A stretch of 64,000 bases of DNA from Ricordea florida (taxonomy: Eukaryota > Cnidaria > Anthozoa > Corallimorpharia > Ricordeidae), in assembly GCA_949710005.1 (NCBI GenBank), contig OX453286.1, positions 26,125,510-26,189,509 on the forward strand. Direction: 5' to 3'. Shown one piece after another: positions 19,001 through 26,156 of this stretch. The notes beneath the pieces are model-generated. The model ran no database searches and had not been told where the DNA came from. It was given only the letters and a program-made list of their open reading frames with translations. The first letter of the stretch is position 1, and every line of letters starts with the position of its first letter. The translations under genes and the position numbers were made by a program.

Positions 19001-19597
19001 ATGGATGACTACAAGGGAATTTATCCGCAATTACCTATTAATGGTGATCCAAATAATTTCAGAATACAAAAGTCCTGTGAAGTACTAAATAATCTTCAAA
19101 AGGAAATTAAACATTACGAGGATGTTAGGAAAAAGTATAATCGAGCTAGAGGAATATTTACAAAAATAAGTGTTTGTAGTGGATTGTTTTCAGTTATTCT
19201 ATCTGCAAGTGGTCTCGGAACATCTCTTTCTGGTTTTGGAGCTTTTGTTGGAATACCATTAGGTGTTGTTGGAGGATTTTGTGGGGCGATATCGGTTGGA
19301 TTCGGTTCTGCTTCTAAACGACTTTCCCATAAAGTTAGTAAACATGAACAGACAGTTTCTATCGCAAAAGCAAAAGTAAACACTATTAACGACTTGGTTT
19401 CAAAGGCATTGCAAGATAACACCATATCAGACCAAGAATTTTCTCTAATTTTATCAGAGGTGGATAAGTTTGAAAAACTAAAAATGGAAATCCGTCAAAA
19501 AACCAGTAAAGATACAGAAAAAAACTTAAATATGAATCAGATAAGAACAGAGGTTCGAGAGGAAATATTAAAGGAATTGGTAAGTCGAAATCACTGA
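19001..19597 (+). CDS. Glycine-rich double-membrane-segment protein, 198 aa
   Basis: Function unknown. The layout is helical N-domain (20-50, EVLNNLQKEIKHYEDVRKKY), two adjacent glycine-rich hydrophobic segments (~55-72 and ~78-102, FGAFVGIPLGVVGGFCGAIS), then a helical, partly coiled tail (108-198). This hairpin-membrane layout is plausible for a virion membrane protein or a permeabilising protein; neither is shown. Driven by its own box at 18965. Confidence 0.82.
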   Translation: MDDYKGIYPQLPINGDPNNFRIQKSCEVLNNLQKEIKHYEDVRKKYNRARGIFTKISVCSGLFSVILSASGLGTSLSGFGAFVGIPLGVVGGFCGAISVGFGSASKRLSHKVSKHEQTVSIAKAKVNTINDLVSKALQDNTISDQEFSLILSEVDKFEKLKMEIRQKTSKDTEKNLNMNQIRTEVREEILKELVSRNH

Positions 19598-19670
19598 AAA
19601 TTTCATATGAGAGAACTGATGTAGGATTTAATTGTTTTGCCGGTGTTAGGAAAGAGTTTATTTAAGCGTA

Positions 19671-19694
19671 TCTGGCCGGCGAAGCCGATTTAAA
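19671..19694 (+). repeat. GC-rich module e before 517-aa gene
   Basis: TCTGGCCGGCGAAGCCGATTTAAA. Bases 19674-19694 match module b at 20 of 21 positions, including the start of the promoter box. Confidence 0.55.
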
Positions 19695-19700
19695 AGCAAC
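19687..19700 (+). promoter_or_regulatory. GATTTAAAAGCAAC box
   Basis: Motif copy 16 bases before the ATG at 19717, fused to GC module e. Confidence 0.5.
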
Positions 19701-19716
19701 ATGTTATGAACAAAAA

Positions 19717-21270
19717 ATGTCATTATTCAATGATTTCAAAAATAGGTACCCAAGTGCTAATCTTGATAAATTTACATTTGTGTCTGATTCATATGGAGGA
19801 TATATTAAGTGGAAATATAATGGTTTAACTGTAATGACAAATGATGATCCTACTGGAAAAACATGGACTGATGGCATATCACCTAATATGAAAAGACTTT
19901 TATGGAAAGATTTGGGTCTAAATGACGAAGAATTTAGTTCATTTCCTGAAAGTTTAACATTAACAAATAGATCTTATCCAATACCAGCTGTTAATTTTGA
20001 TGATTTTACAAGCGATATAACAAAAATGTTAACCTATCTGGATATATATGTTTCAAATACGAAGAAATTCACAGCAAAGATGAGAAACATATTTACATCA
20101 CAAGTTGTTACTTTCAAATTTGGAAAACAAAGTAGAAAATGGTTGAATGCTCCTGATATGAATTATTGGCCTCAACAACTTAACTTTGCAGTTTGGTGTG
20201 CAACATCTGGTTGTGGAATAAGTCCTTTTGAAAGTCTAAATTATCCCAAAGTAGTAAATAGTTTCATTAAGTTTCATATATATTTCACAATAAGGAGGAT
20301 ATTATATGAATTGAAACTACCTTTACCTGATGAACAACCTTTTGTGATAAATAATAATCCTTTTAGTAAAGTTGCATATCAAAGATTGTGCGCTGAATTT
20401 GGGATTAGTAATAATTCCGATTTTAGATGGAAAGGAGGAAGAAATGGAGGATTGGGTGATATATTCCTTGATTATGGTTCAGGATATCATGGAAGAGGTG
20501 GTGGATATCAAAATGTACATATTGTAAGGAATTATGATTTTGAAGCAGATCAATGGCCTGGTGAAGGAAATAAATTCGCTGATGAAGGTGGAAAGAAAGA
20601 AAAGGGTAATCTAATTTCATTTATACGCAATGACGACTTTGCTGATTTCAAATATGCTTGGTTTATCCCTACAAGAGGACATGGACTCACTAAATCTGGA
20701 CTTGGTAGATTAAATAGATCTGCTGAAGCTTTTGTCTATTGTATATTGGGAGCACAAGTTAACACTAGAAATTCAATTTATGGTAATGGCGGTGGTGCGA
20801 TTGAGACACAACAAGAATTCTTGGCTTTATTTGAAAGTAGTGTGATCGAGAATGATATTTCTAGTTCTATCCAAAGGTATCAATTAGCTGTTCAAGAAGC
20901 GAAATTACGGCTTGATGTTGCTATTGCTCCTGGTGTGTGGTTGATGCCGAGTAATATGATAATCAATACTGAAAGCGTGACAGGTTTTAACAACAAACTT
21001 ATGAAAGCGAGTAATGATATGAATTTTGGTGTGAATAATTCCATAAACACTGAAGTAAAACAAGTTGGAATAATTCATAATTTAGGGTCTTCAAAGGTAA
21101 AGTTACCTCATATTCTCCTGAAAGGTGGAAATGAAACGAATAAATCCCCTAAGGAACCAAAAGCCTCAATAAAAACAGACTCAATGAAACAGGACTCAAC
21201 GCAACATGAAAAGAATATATTAGCATTTATAATTCTAGCGGGTGGCTTGGCGTGGTATCTATTTCGGTAG
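19717..21270 (+). CDS. Unknown tail-anchored protein, 517 aa
   Basis: Largest unassigned protein of the element. N-terminal ~100 residues are aromatic-rich (SYGGYIKWKYNGLTVMTND); a core at ~155-215 includes WPQQLNFAVWCATSGCG and a Gly/Asn/Tyr-rich section at ~228-275 (RWKGGRNGGLGDIFLDYGSG). A conserved-looking block TRGHGLTKSGLGRLNRSAEA is near 327, and a hydrophobic tail anchor at ~499-516 (LAFIILAGGLAWYLF). I see neither a cysteine protease triad nor nucleotide-binding motifs. Position in the virion block and size make a structural or attachment protein likely; a second capsid-type protein cannot be excluded. Confidence 0.8.
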   Translation: MSLFNDFKNRYPSANLDKFTFVSDSYGGYIKWKYNGLTVMTNDDPTGKTWTDGISPNMKRLLWKDLGLNDEEFSSFPESLTLTNRSYPIPAVNFDDFTSDITKMLTYLDIYVSNTKKFTAKMRNIFTSQVVTFKFGKQSRKWLNAPDMNYWPQQLNFAVWCATSGCGISPFESLNYPKVVNSFIKFHIYFTIRRILYELKLPLPDEQPFVINNNPFSKVAYQRLCAEFGISNNSDFRWKGGRNGGLGDIFLDYGSGYHGRGGGYQNVHIVRNYDFEADQWPGEGNKFADEGGKKEKGNLISFIRNDDFADFKYAWFIPTRGHGLTKSGLGRLNRSAEAFVYCILGAQVNTRNSIYGNGGGAIETQQEFLALFESSVIENDISSSIQRYQLAVQEAKLRLDVAIAPGVWLMPSNMIINTESVTGFNNKLMKASNDMNFGVNNSINTEVKQVGIIHNLGSSKVKLPHILLKGGNETNKSPKEPKASIKTDSMKQDSTQHEKNILAFIILAGGLAWYLFR

Positions 21271-21475
21271 TTCATGAGTATTTCACGTGATTATGATTAT
21301 TTACAAATTAGTGTTCACGTGTAGAACAATAGATTGCATACTTTTGCGACATAGCAACAAGCAAAACGTAAAGTGGTTTTGAAATTGAAAAGTAGATTTT
21401 ATGTTTACTTTTAAAAGGCTGGTTTCTAACGTCGCTCAGGAATGTGATTACGTAAATGCAAATTACGGCGCAGCT

Positions 21476-21489
21476 GGTTTAAAGATGAA
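21476..21489 (+). promoter_or_regulatory. GGTTTAAAGATGAA box
   Basis: Motif copy 23 bases before the ATG at 21513, inside a 242-base intergenic gap (21271-21512) in which I see no gene. Confidence 0.5.
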
Positions 21490-21512
21490 TATAAAGTAAC
21501 CAAACAAAAAAA

Positions 21513-22151
21513 ATGTTTAGCATTACCATGTATGAGCCTGAAACAAGGATTTATTTAGAGCCTCCGCTTAAAAATATTAGTGAGATGCAACTACTAGATT
21601 GTAATATTAAAAATAAAAGATTGATTAATTTCAAGGATCAGCAGCTAATAGAAAATGAAAGTAGTGGTCTTGGCTTCATAATAATTGAACCTGGCACATA
21701 TTCTCTTCGTAATATTAATTCGATCTTTTTTAATGATCCTGTTAGGGAAAAGATAACAATAATTGAGACTGATACTATTGACTATCTATATTCAAATAAG
21801 ATCTTTAACGTTAAATTTCCTAGAGCTTTGTCTATTGGTTTAGGTGTGCCTGAAATTATAAATCCTGGTAAATTATACCCTATAAATATCCAAATTAAGG
21901 AACCGCTTAGACTTATGTGCAGTATAGTTGATAATAAGTCTTCATATATGAATAAAACAAAATATGGAGAACCTGTGAAACTCTCACCATCAACCCTACT
22001 TGCAAACATACCCTCAAAAGATTATCCAACAATTCCACTTCGAACATATGAGAGTGTCATAAACCACTTTGATTTAACCATATTAGACAATGAATGGAAA
22101 AAACTTGATCTGAAGGGTTCTCCTATAACTTTTAGTTTAAGATTTAGGTAA
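21513..22151 (+). CDS. Candidate minor capsid/penton-like protein, 212 aa
   Basis: Beta-rich, last plus-strand gene of the virion block. The C-terminal part (YESVINHFDLTILDNEWKKL then DLKGSPITFSLRFR) has the alternating pattern of the last strands of single jelly-roll or fibre-like domains. Polintons usually carry one single-jelly-roll penton gene (known), and this is the best candidate by size and position. No signature proves it. Alternative: an unrelated beta protein. Confidence 0.6.
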   Translation: MFSITMYEPETRIYLEPPLKNISEMQLLDCNIKNKRLINFKDQQLIENESSGLGFIIIEPGTYSLRNINSIFFNDPVREKITIIETDTIDYLYSNKIFNVKFPRALSIGLGVPEIINPGKLYPINIQIKEPLRLMCSIVDNKSSYMNKTKYGEPVKLSPSTLLANIPSKDYPTIPLRTYESVINHFDLTILDNEWKKLDLKGSPITFSLRFR

Positions 22152-22215
22152 ATTTTTTTTGTTATGTAACTATTATTTGAGTTATATAACATAATTAGTA
22201 GTAACAAAAATAATA

Positions 22216-22866
22216 TTATTTATCTGGTAAAGAATTAAAAATTTCTTTCTCCTCAATATCATAACACCAATCCACAACTCTTTCTGGTTTCCATGCATAT
22301 TCCAATATTTCATTAGACAGGTCTTTATAAAATTTATTTTTATGATTGAGAGCATAACTATCTATTCTTATGCTAAATTTTAAAAATCTAATTAAATAAT
22401 TCTCATCAAAATTTTTAATACTAACCTCTTTTTCTCTATATCCAAGAATACTATCGCAAAGGTAAAACTCTTCATCGTCCTTAGAAAAAGGAAAATTAAA
22501 ATTATTAAATGTTTTTTTCCTCCATATTTCATATTTATATGTATTATTCATTTCTTGTAGAATATCTTTTACAAATTTATTAGTATTTTTTATTTCATCA
22601 AAGGTATAATTATTAAATGATTTAATATCATTATCAAGCACCCTTTTCTTATAAATAACATCAACTCTACAACGTATAAAATCCTTTTGAAAAAAACAGC
22701 GATTTTTTGCTATAGTTTTTTCTAAATCATCTTTAATTTCTTCCATAAAATCTTTTATTCTTAGTTTTTTCCTATTATAATAACCAAATTCCAAAGAACT
22801 GAGATCATGATCACCATCATATTCATAATCATAATAATAATAGTTTTTATAAAATAATTCATCCAT
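22216..22866 (-). CDS. Unknown right-arm protein, 216 aa
   Basis: Not recognised. It opens with a Tyr/Asp-rich tract (FYKNYYYYDYEYDGDHD), then Lys/Glu/Phe-rich helical sequence. The end (LSNEILEYAWKPERVVDWCY) has a form seen in assorted large-DNA-virus proteins, a loose impression and not an assignment. First of the minus-strand right-arm genes reading inward; ATG preceded by the box at 22885-22897. Convergent with the 212-aa gene, 64 bases apart. Confidence 0.72.
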   Translation of the reverse strand: MDELFYKNYYYYDYEYDGDHDLSSLEFGYYNRKKLRIKDFMEEIKDDLEKTIAKNRCFFQKDFIRCRVDVIYKKRVLDNDIKSFNNYTFDEIKNTNKFVKDILQEMNNTYKYEIWRKKTFNNFNFPFSKDDEEFYLCDSILGYREKEVSIKNFDENYLIRFLKFSIRIDSYALNHKNKFYKDLSNEILEYAWKPERVVDWCYDIEEKEIFNSLPDK

Positions 22867-22884
22867 TTTTATATTTTATTTTAT

Positions 22885-22897
22885 GTATTTAAATCAT
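22885..22897 (-). promoter_or_regulatory. ATGATTTAAATAC box (minus strand)
   Basis: Copy of the GATTTAAA motif 18 bases before the 216-aa start at 22866, on the minus strand. Shows that the right-arm block uses the same element as the virion block. Confidence 0.5.
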
Positions 22898-23346
22898 AAT
22901 TCATTTTTTTTAATTTTACAACCCTTACAAGAAGCTTTTTGCTTACCATGTTCACATATTTGAGATCCCCCACACTCTTTACATTGTTGTTTTTGTTTAT
23001 TATGTTCACATATTTGAGATCCTCCACATTCTTTACAACGATACTTATATTTATTGTGTTTACATATTTGCGAACCTCTACATTTTTTACAAACATATTT
23101 AATTCTATCATGCTCGCATATTTGTGAGCCGCCACATTCTTTACAAAAATATTTAAGTTTTCCATGAATACAAATATAAATGCTATTAGTAAAAACTTTT
23201 TCAATTAAATTATTAATTTCCTCCTCTGAAAATTTTTTAAGCTTATTAATAAAATCTTTTCTATCCATTTTTGATCTCCCTTTAATTTTTAACTCACTCG
23301 CAATTTTTTTTAGTTGATAAAGATATAAATTATTTAGTTGCTCCAT
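22894..23346 (-). CDS. SAP-like plus five Cys/His repeats, 150 aa
   Basis: N-terminal ~35 residues (LYLYQLKKIASELKIKG...) resemble a SAP/Rho-N type DNA- or RNA-binding helix pair. From ~residue 58 there are five tandem units of pattern C-x-H-x6-C-x2-C, each joined by GGSQI-like linkers (for example ICEHDRIKYVCKKCRGSQ), a 17-residue (51-bp) period. Each unit offers four zinc ligands. Similar CKECGGSQICEH repeats are known from algal, protist and large-virus proteins, function unresolved. Probably binds nucleic acid (inference). The promoter box is at 23366-23380. Confidence 0.82.
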   Translation of the reverse strand: MEQLNNLYLYQLKKIASELKIKGRSKMDRKDFINKLKKFSEEEINNLIEKVFTNSIYICIHGKLKYFCKECGGSQICEHDRIKYVCKKCRGSQICKHNKYKYRCKECGGSQICEHNKQKQQCKECGGSQICEHGKQKASCKGCKIKKNEL

Positions 23347-23365
23347 TTTTTTAATAATTTATTTC

Positions 23366-23380
23366 AAAACTTTAAATCAT
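23366..23380 (-). promoter_or_regulatory. ATGATTTAAAGTTTT box (minus strand)
   Basis: Close match to the consensus, 19 bases before the 150-aa start at 23346. Confidence 0.55.
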
Positions 23381-23403
23381 AAATTCAAATATTTTTTTAC
23401 ACT

Positions 23404-23536
23404 TTATAAATCTCTTAAATCTTCAAAATCAAGATGCCAATAAGGATTCCATACTACATCTTATTTATTTTCTATTATTTTTCCATATAATGAATTTATT
23501 TTCAGTTTGTAATTATCAACCAGTGATTTACAACCA
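23404..23536 (-). pseudogene. Decayed C-terminal extension of the upstream right-arm gene
   Basis: Directly after the stop of the 121-140-aa frame, a shifted frame remains open (starting NGCKSLVDNYKLK), meets one TAA, then continues (WNPYWHLDFEDLRDL) to a stop at 23404-23406. The composition is protein-like, so the gene at 23537 probably once had ~45 more residues and has lost them through one shift and one stop. Confidence 0.4.
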
Positions 23537-23899
23537 TTATACTTTTAACTTATTTTTTTTTAAAATTTCTTCATCGCTTATAGCCATTTTTACAATAATT
23601 GAATTAAGAACAAAATCACCATACTTTTCTTCCAAACTATCATCAAAATCATCAATAGCTTTACTTAATAGCGTCGAAACAAATTCATCATCTGGTAAAC
23701 TTTTATCAATATCAACTAAAAAACAAAGCTCACTATATTCATAAAAATTAGTAAAACCAAATTCAAACAAAATGAATCCTTCATCCAATAAATTGCGATT
23801 CATTGAGATTTTTTTTGTTAAATTTTTCTTAATTAATTCAATAAAATCAATATACCAATTTCTATTGTGGTTGATATATTTAAACTTAATTTCACGCAT
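23537..23899 (-). CDS. Unknown acidic protein, ~120 aa, possibly truncated
   Basis: The open frame extends upstream to 23959, but the extension is a poly-Lys/Ile run read from an A-tract, so the ATG at 23899 (MREIKFKYINHN) is the better start. The middle (FEFGFTNFYEYSELCFLVDI) and the acidic part DDFDDSLEEKYGDF suggest a folded domain; no family recognised. The upstream region has only a weak box. The 3' end seems truncated (see 23404-23536). Confidence 0.55.
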   Translation of the reverse strand: MREIKFKYINHNRNWYIDFIELIKKNLTKKISMNRNLLDEGFILFEFGFTNFYEYSELCFLVDIDKSLPDDEFVSTLLSKAIDDFDDSLEEKYGDFVLNSIIVKMAISDEEILKKNKLKV

Positions 23900-23949
23900 T
23901 TTTTTTTTTATTTTTTTTTTAACATTAAAAATCATTTTTTTTTTTATTT

Positions 23950-24546
23950 TTAACAACATTCTTTACCTTTACACTCTTTACAATGTTTCTTAAATCTATT
24001 ATGTTCACATATTTGTGATCCTTTACACTCTTTACAATATGATTTCTGTTTTTTATGTTTACATATTTGGCGCCCACCACACTCTTTACAATATGCCCTC
24101 TGTTTTTTATGTTCACATATTTGAGATCCATCACACTCTTTACAGTAAGCTTTATTTCTTTTATGTTCACATATTTGTGCTCCACCACACTCTTTACATC
24201 TTGATTTCTGTCTTTTATGAATACAGTAATAATGATACTTAATAGTTTCAGGTTCAGTATTGGGTGTGGGTTGTGATTTTGAAATATTTTTTTCAGGTGG
24301 AGATTTATTAAGATTAGTAGCAGGTTCATTATTGGGTTGTTTTATATCTTTATCATTAATCACAGGTATTGGTTCATCAAGAATAATTCTTTGTCTTTGA
24401 ATATTTCGCATCTCTTCCATAACTTCTGGAATATTACTCAACACTTCAATGAGTTCAGGTTTATTTGATTTAGACATTTTTTTAATGCCGCGGTCTTTAA
24501 CAATTTGATATAATTCCGCTTTTTTTTTCTTTTGTAACTCTTCCAT
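23950..24546 (-). CDS. TIR-encoded SAP-like domain fused to five Cys/His repeats, 198 aa
   Basis: Residues 1-101 are the same as the polymerase N-terminus except one substitution, because both starts lie in the TIR. After residue 101, where the TIR ends, it becomes a tandem Cys/His protein with five C-x-H-x6-C-x2-C units on a 17-residue period (CIHKRQKSRCKECGGAQ and so on) and ends in KGKECC. It shares the SAP-like plus zinc-repeat design with the 150-aa gene, which suggests duplication. Likely nucleic-acid-binding; could act at element ends with the polymerase (inference). Expression from the TIR means both end genes share their promoter sequence. Confidence 0.82.
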   Translation of the reverse strand: MEELQKKKKAELYQIVKDRGIKKMSKSNKPELIEVLSNIPEVMEEMRNIQRQRIILDEPIPVINDKDIKQPNNEPATNLNKSPPEKNISKSQPTPNTEPETIKYHYYCIHKRQKSRCKECGGAQICEHKRNKAYCKECDGSQICEHKKQRAYCKECGGRQICKHKKQKSYCKECKGSQICEHNRFKKHCKECKGKECC

Positions 24547-24839
24547 CTACTTTTTAATAATACTTTTTTGTTTTTTCTTTAAATTACATTTTAAAATACA
24601 TTTTTTTTTTATTTTCCCTATAAAATTTCTGATAAAATCCTTGATAAATTTATGATAAAATTTACGTATTGATTTATTGGTTAATAAATTTCATTGATAA
24701 AATTCTTGATAAAATTTTCAATTTTTTTTTATTTGGTAATACTTTAAAGGAATAAAATCCTTGTTTAAATTTCTGATAAATCTCTGATAAAATTTTTCCA
24801 TTTTTCCATTGTGCTGAATCCCTCACTTTACATACTACT
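24240..24839 (-). repeat. Polinton right terminal inverted repeat (600 bp)
   Basis: Reverse complement of 8362-8961; same length, one base difference noticed. The junction with unique sequence is sharp (TAATAG shared, then divergence). Confidence 0.93.
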
Positions 24840-24844
24840 AAAGT
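24840..24844. repeat. Right target-site duplication of Polinton (AAAGT)
   Basis: Direct copy of 8357-8361, abutting the TIR end CATACTACT. Confidence 0.6.
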
Positions 24845-25235
24845 TAATAAGAACATCCTTTGATAAAAAACCTCGACCTCCTAATTTGGTCCAGCTTCTT
24901 TGCAAAATACTTCTTGAGATCCAACATATGCGGCATCCAGGAGAGTTTATCATCAACTGTTATACCCAGTTAGCGAGATTTGAGAGAAAATTGAGGACAC
25001 AGAAATTCGATAGAAACTTGGACAGTGATTTTCCCAACAAAAAAGAGCAGTAATTTTTAGAATGGTCTTTTGTAATGCAGCCAACGATATTATTTTGCTT
25101 GTTCATGGATTTTAAAGCAATATCGAATAGTCGTTTAGCACTACTGGTACAAATCCCTATAAATTGTTCTCTATACTTTATATAGTGACCAGCTGAATTG
25201 AAGCTTTTGCCTTCAAGCCTGAAGATTTATTGCCT

Positions 25236-25290
25236 GCGAACGTAGACGGGCGTGCTGAAGTTCGAGTACCGGAACAACGTCTGCGTTCGC
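25236..25290. repeat. Hairpin GCGAACGTAGACG...CGTCTGCGTTCGC
   Basis: 13-base arms with one mismatch around a 29-base loop. The motif GTACCGGAA-AA-GTCTGCGTTCGC recurs at ~42623-42655, so it belongs to a dispersed family. Confidence 0.45.
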
Positions 25291-26125
25291 TGGCTGGATG
25301 ATTTTGTTCTTTCTATCATACTTGTTATATATCGCGACTTTAGACAATAGCTAACTTACGGGCTATTACAATTGCATTAATGTACTCTAATGAAGTTGTA
25401 ATTCATTACAAATAAGCTGTTTTGGTTATCGAAATTGTAATGTCAATTTTATCGAAATTTTAAGTTATTAAAGAAAACCTCAAACTATCAATACAGAAAA
25501 GAAAAGCGTTCTTGTATACGTGAAACCTGTTAGAAGAAAAAGACGTCATCCACCCTTGTCTATCACGCAGAAAAAGAAATTTGACGTAATAATGATTTGA
25601 GGTCATTACATGTTCAGTACACTCCATCGGCTAACTTGTTTTATGACATGATAAGCCGTTAATTTTTTGTCTCTATTTAACCCTTGAGACCTCAAATCAA
25701 GCAAAAAGCCTTTTAAAACTCTACGGAGGAAAAATATATTAAGTGCAAATTTAAAAATCATGCATTTGTAAAATTTCATTTGTGTTAGTTTCTGTAACAA
25801 CAGAGGTATTCAAAATCTCAGTAACCTACATTTGTTCGCCCTCCCTGTTATGGATCAATACTTGGCTGTTGTCATGGAGACAGGACTGTTCAACCGCTTG
25901 TGGATTAGGGGGGAATGTGGTGGCTTTATGGATAACAGCTGAGGGTAGTAGCTGGTTTCGTTTAGGCCTTGCATGGGAAAGAACGAAAGCTCCTTTGGCC
26001 ACTGCACACTATACATCAGCAAAGTAATTCATCTCTTTTTCTTTCTACCTTCCATTTTTCCTTTTGGCTTATTTTAATAACTATATTGCAACTATGTTTT
26101 CTCTTGTAATTGTCGCGTAAAAAAT

Positions 26126-26156
26126 AAAATTGAATTGAATATTGAATTGTATTGTA
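26126..26156 (+). repeat. (TTGAA)n tail, possible 3' end of a LINE fragment
   Basis: AATAAAATTGAATTGAATATTGAATTG is a short tandem tail typical of CR1-type LINE 3' ends. The ~300 bases before it have no intron-like features and hold an 81-codon frame, but I could not identify reverse transcriptase motifs. Confidence 0.3.

Larger units (their letters stand above)
8362..24839 (+). mobile_element. Maverick/Polinton element, 16,478 bp
   Basis: Large virus-like DNA transposon. Seen directly: 600-bp inverted repeats starting AGTAGTATG and ending CATACTACT, a short direct repeat at both borders, protein-primed type B DNA polymerase, DDE integrase, A32-type packaging ATPase and a candidate capsid protein. 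Polymerase plus retroviral-type integrase defines the Maverick/Polinton class (known). Gene order from left: polymerase (+), integrase (-), virion block (+), right-arm block (-). The element is markedly more AT-rich than the flanking host genes. The near-identical TIRs and long uninterrupted frames suggest a recent insertion. No Ulp1-type protease was recognised. Confidence 0.95.

Noticed and set aside
13637..22151. FAWCATSGCG-type segment of the 517-aa protein as a cysteine protease site
   Set aside because: The Cys-containing segment lacks the preceding His and Asp/Glu motifs in the right order, so no protease was called.
23900..23959. Upstream start extending the 121-aa right-arm protein to 140 aa
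   Set aside because: The added residues come from an A-tract giving Lys runs and overlap the end of the neighbouring gene; the start at 23899 is more credible.
22931..24215. Regular ~51-bp repeats resembling a CRISPR array
   Set aside because: The period equals 17 codons and the repeats encode C-x-H-x6-C-x2-C units in frame; there are no unique spacers.
8362..24839. Bacterial or algal symbiont contamination as source of the AT-rich block
   Set aside because: The block has Polinton TIRs and flanking direct repeats within continuous host sequence, so it is an integrated element.
25782..26027. 81-codon frame upstream of the kinesin gene
   Set aside because: Possibly a retrotransposon remnant, but no RT or endonuclease motif could be identified; not reported as a gene.
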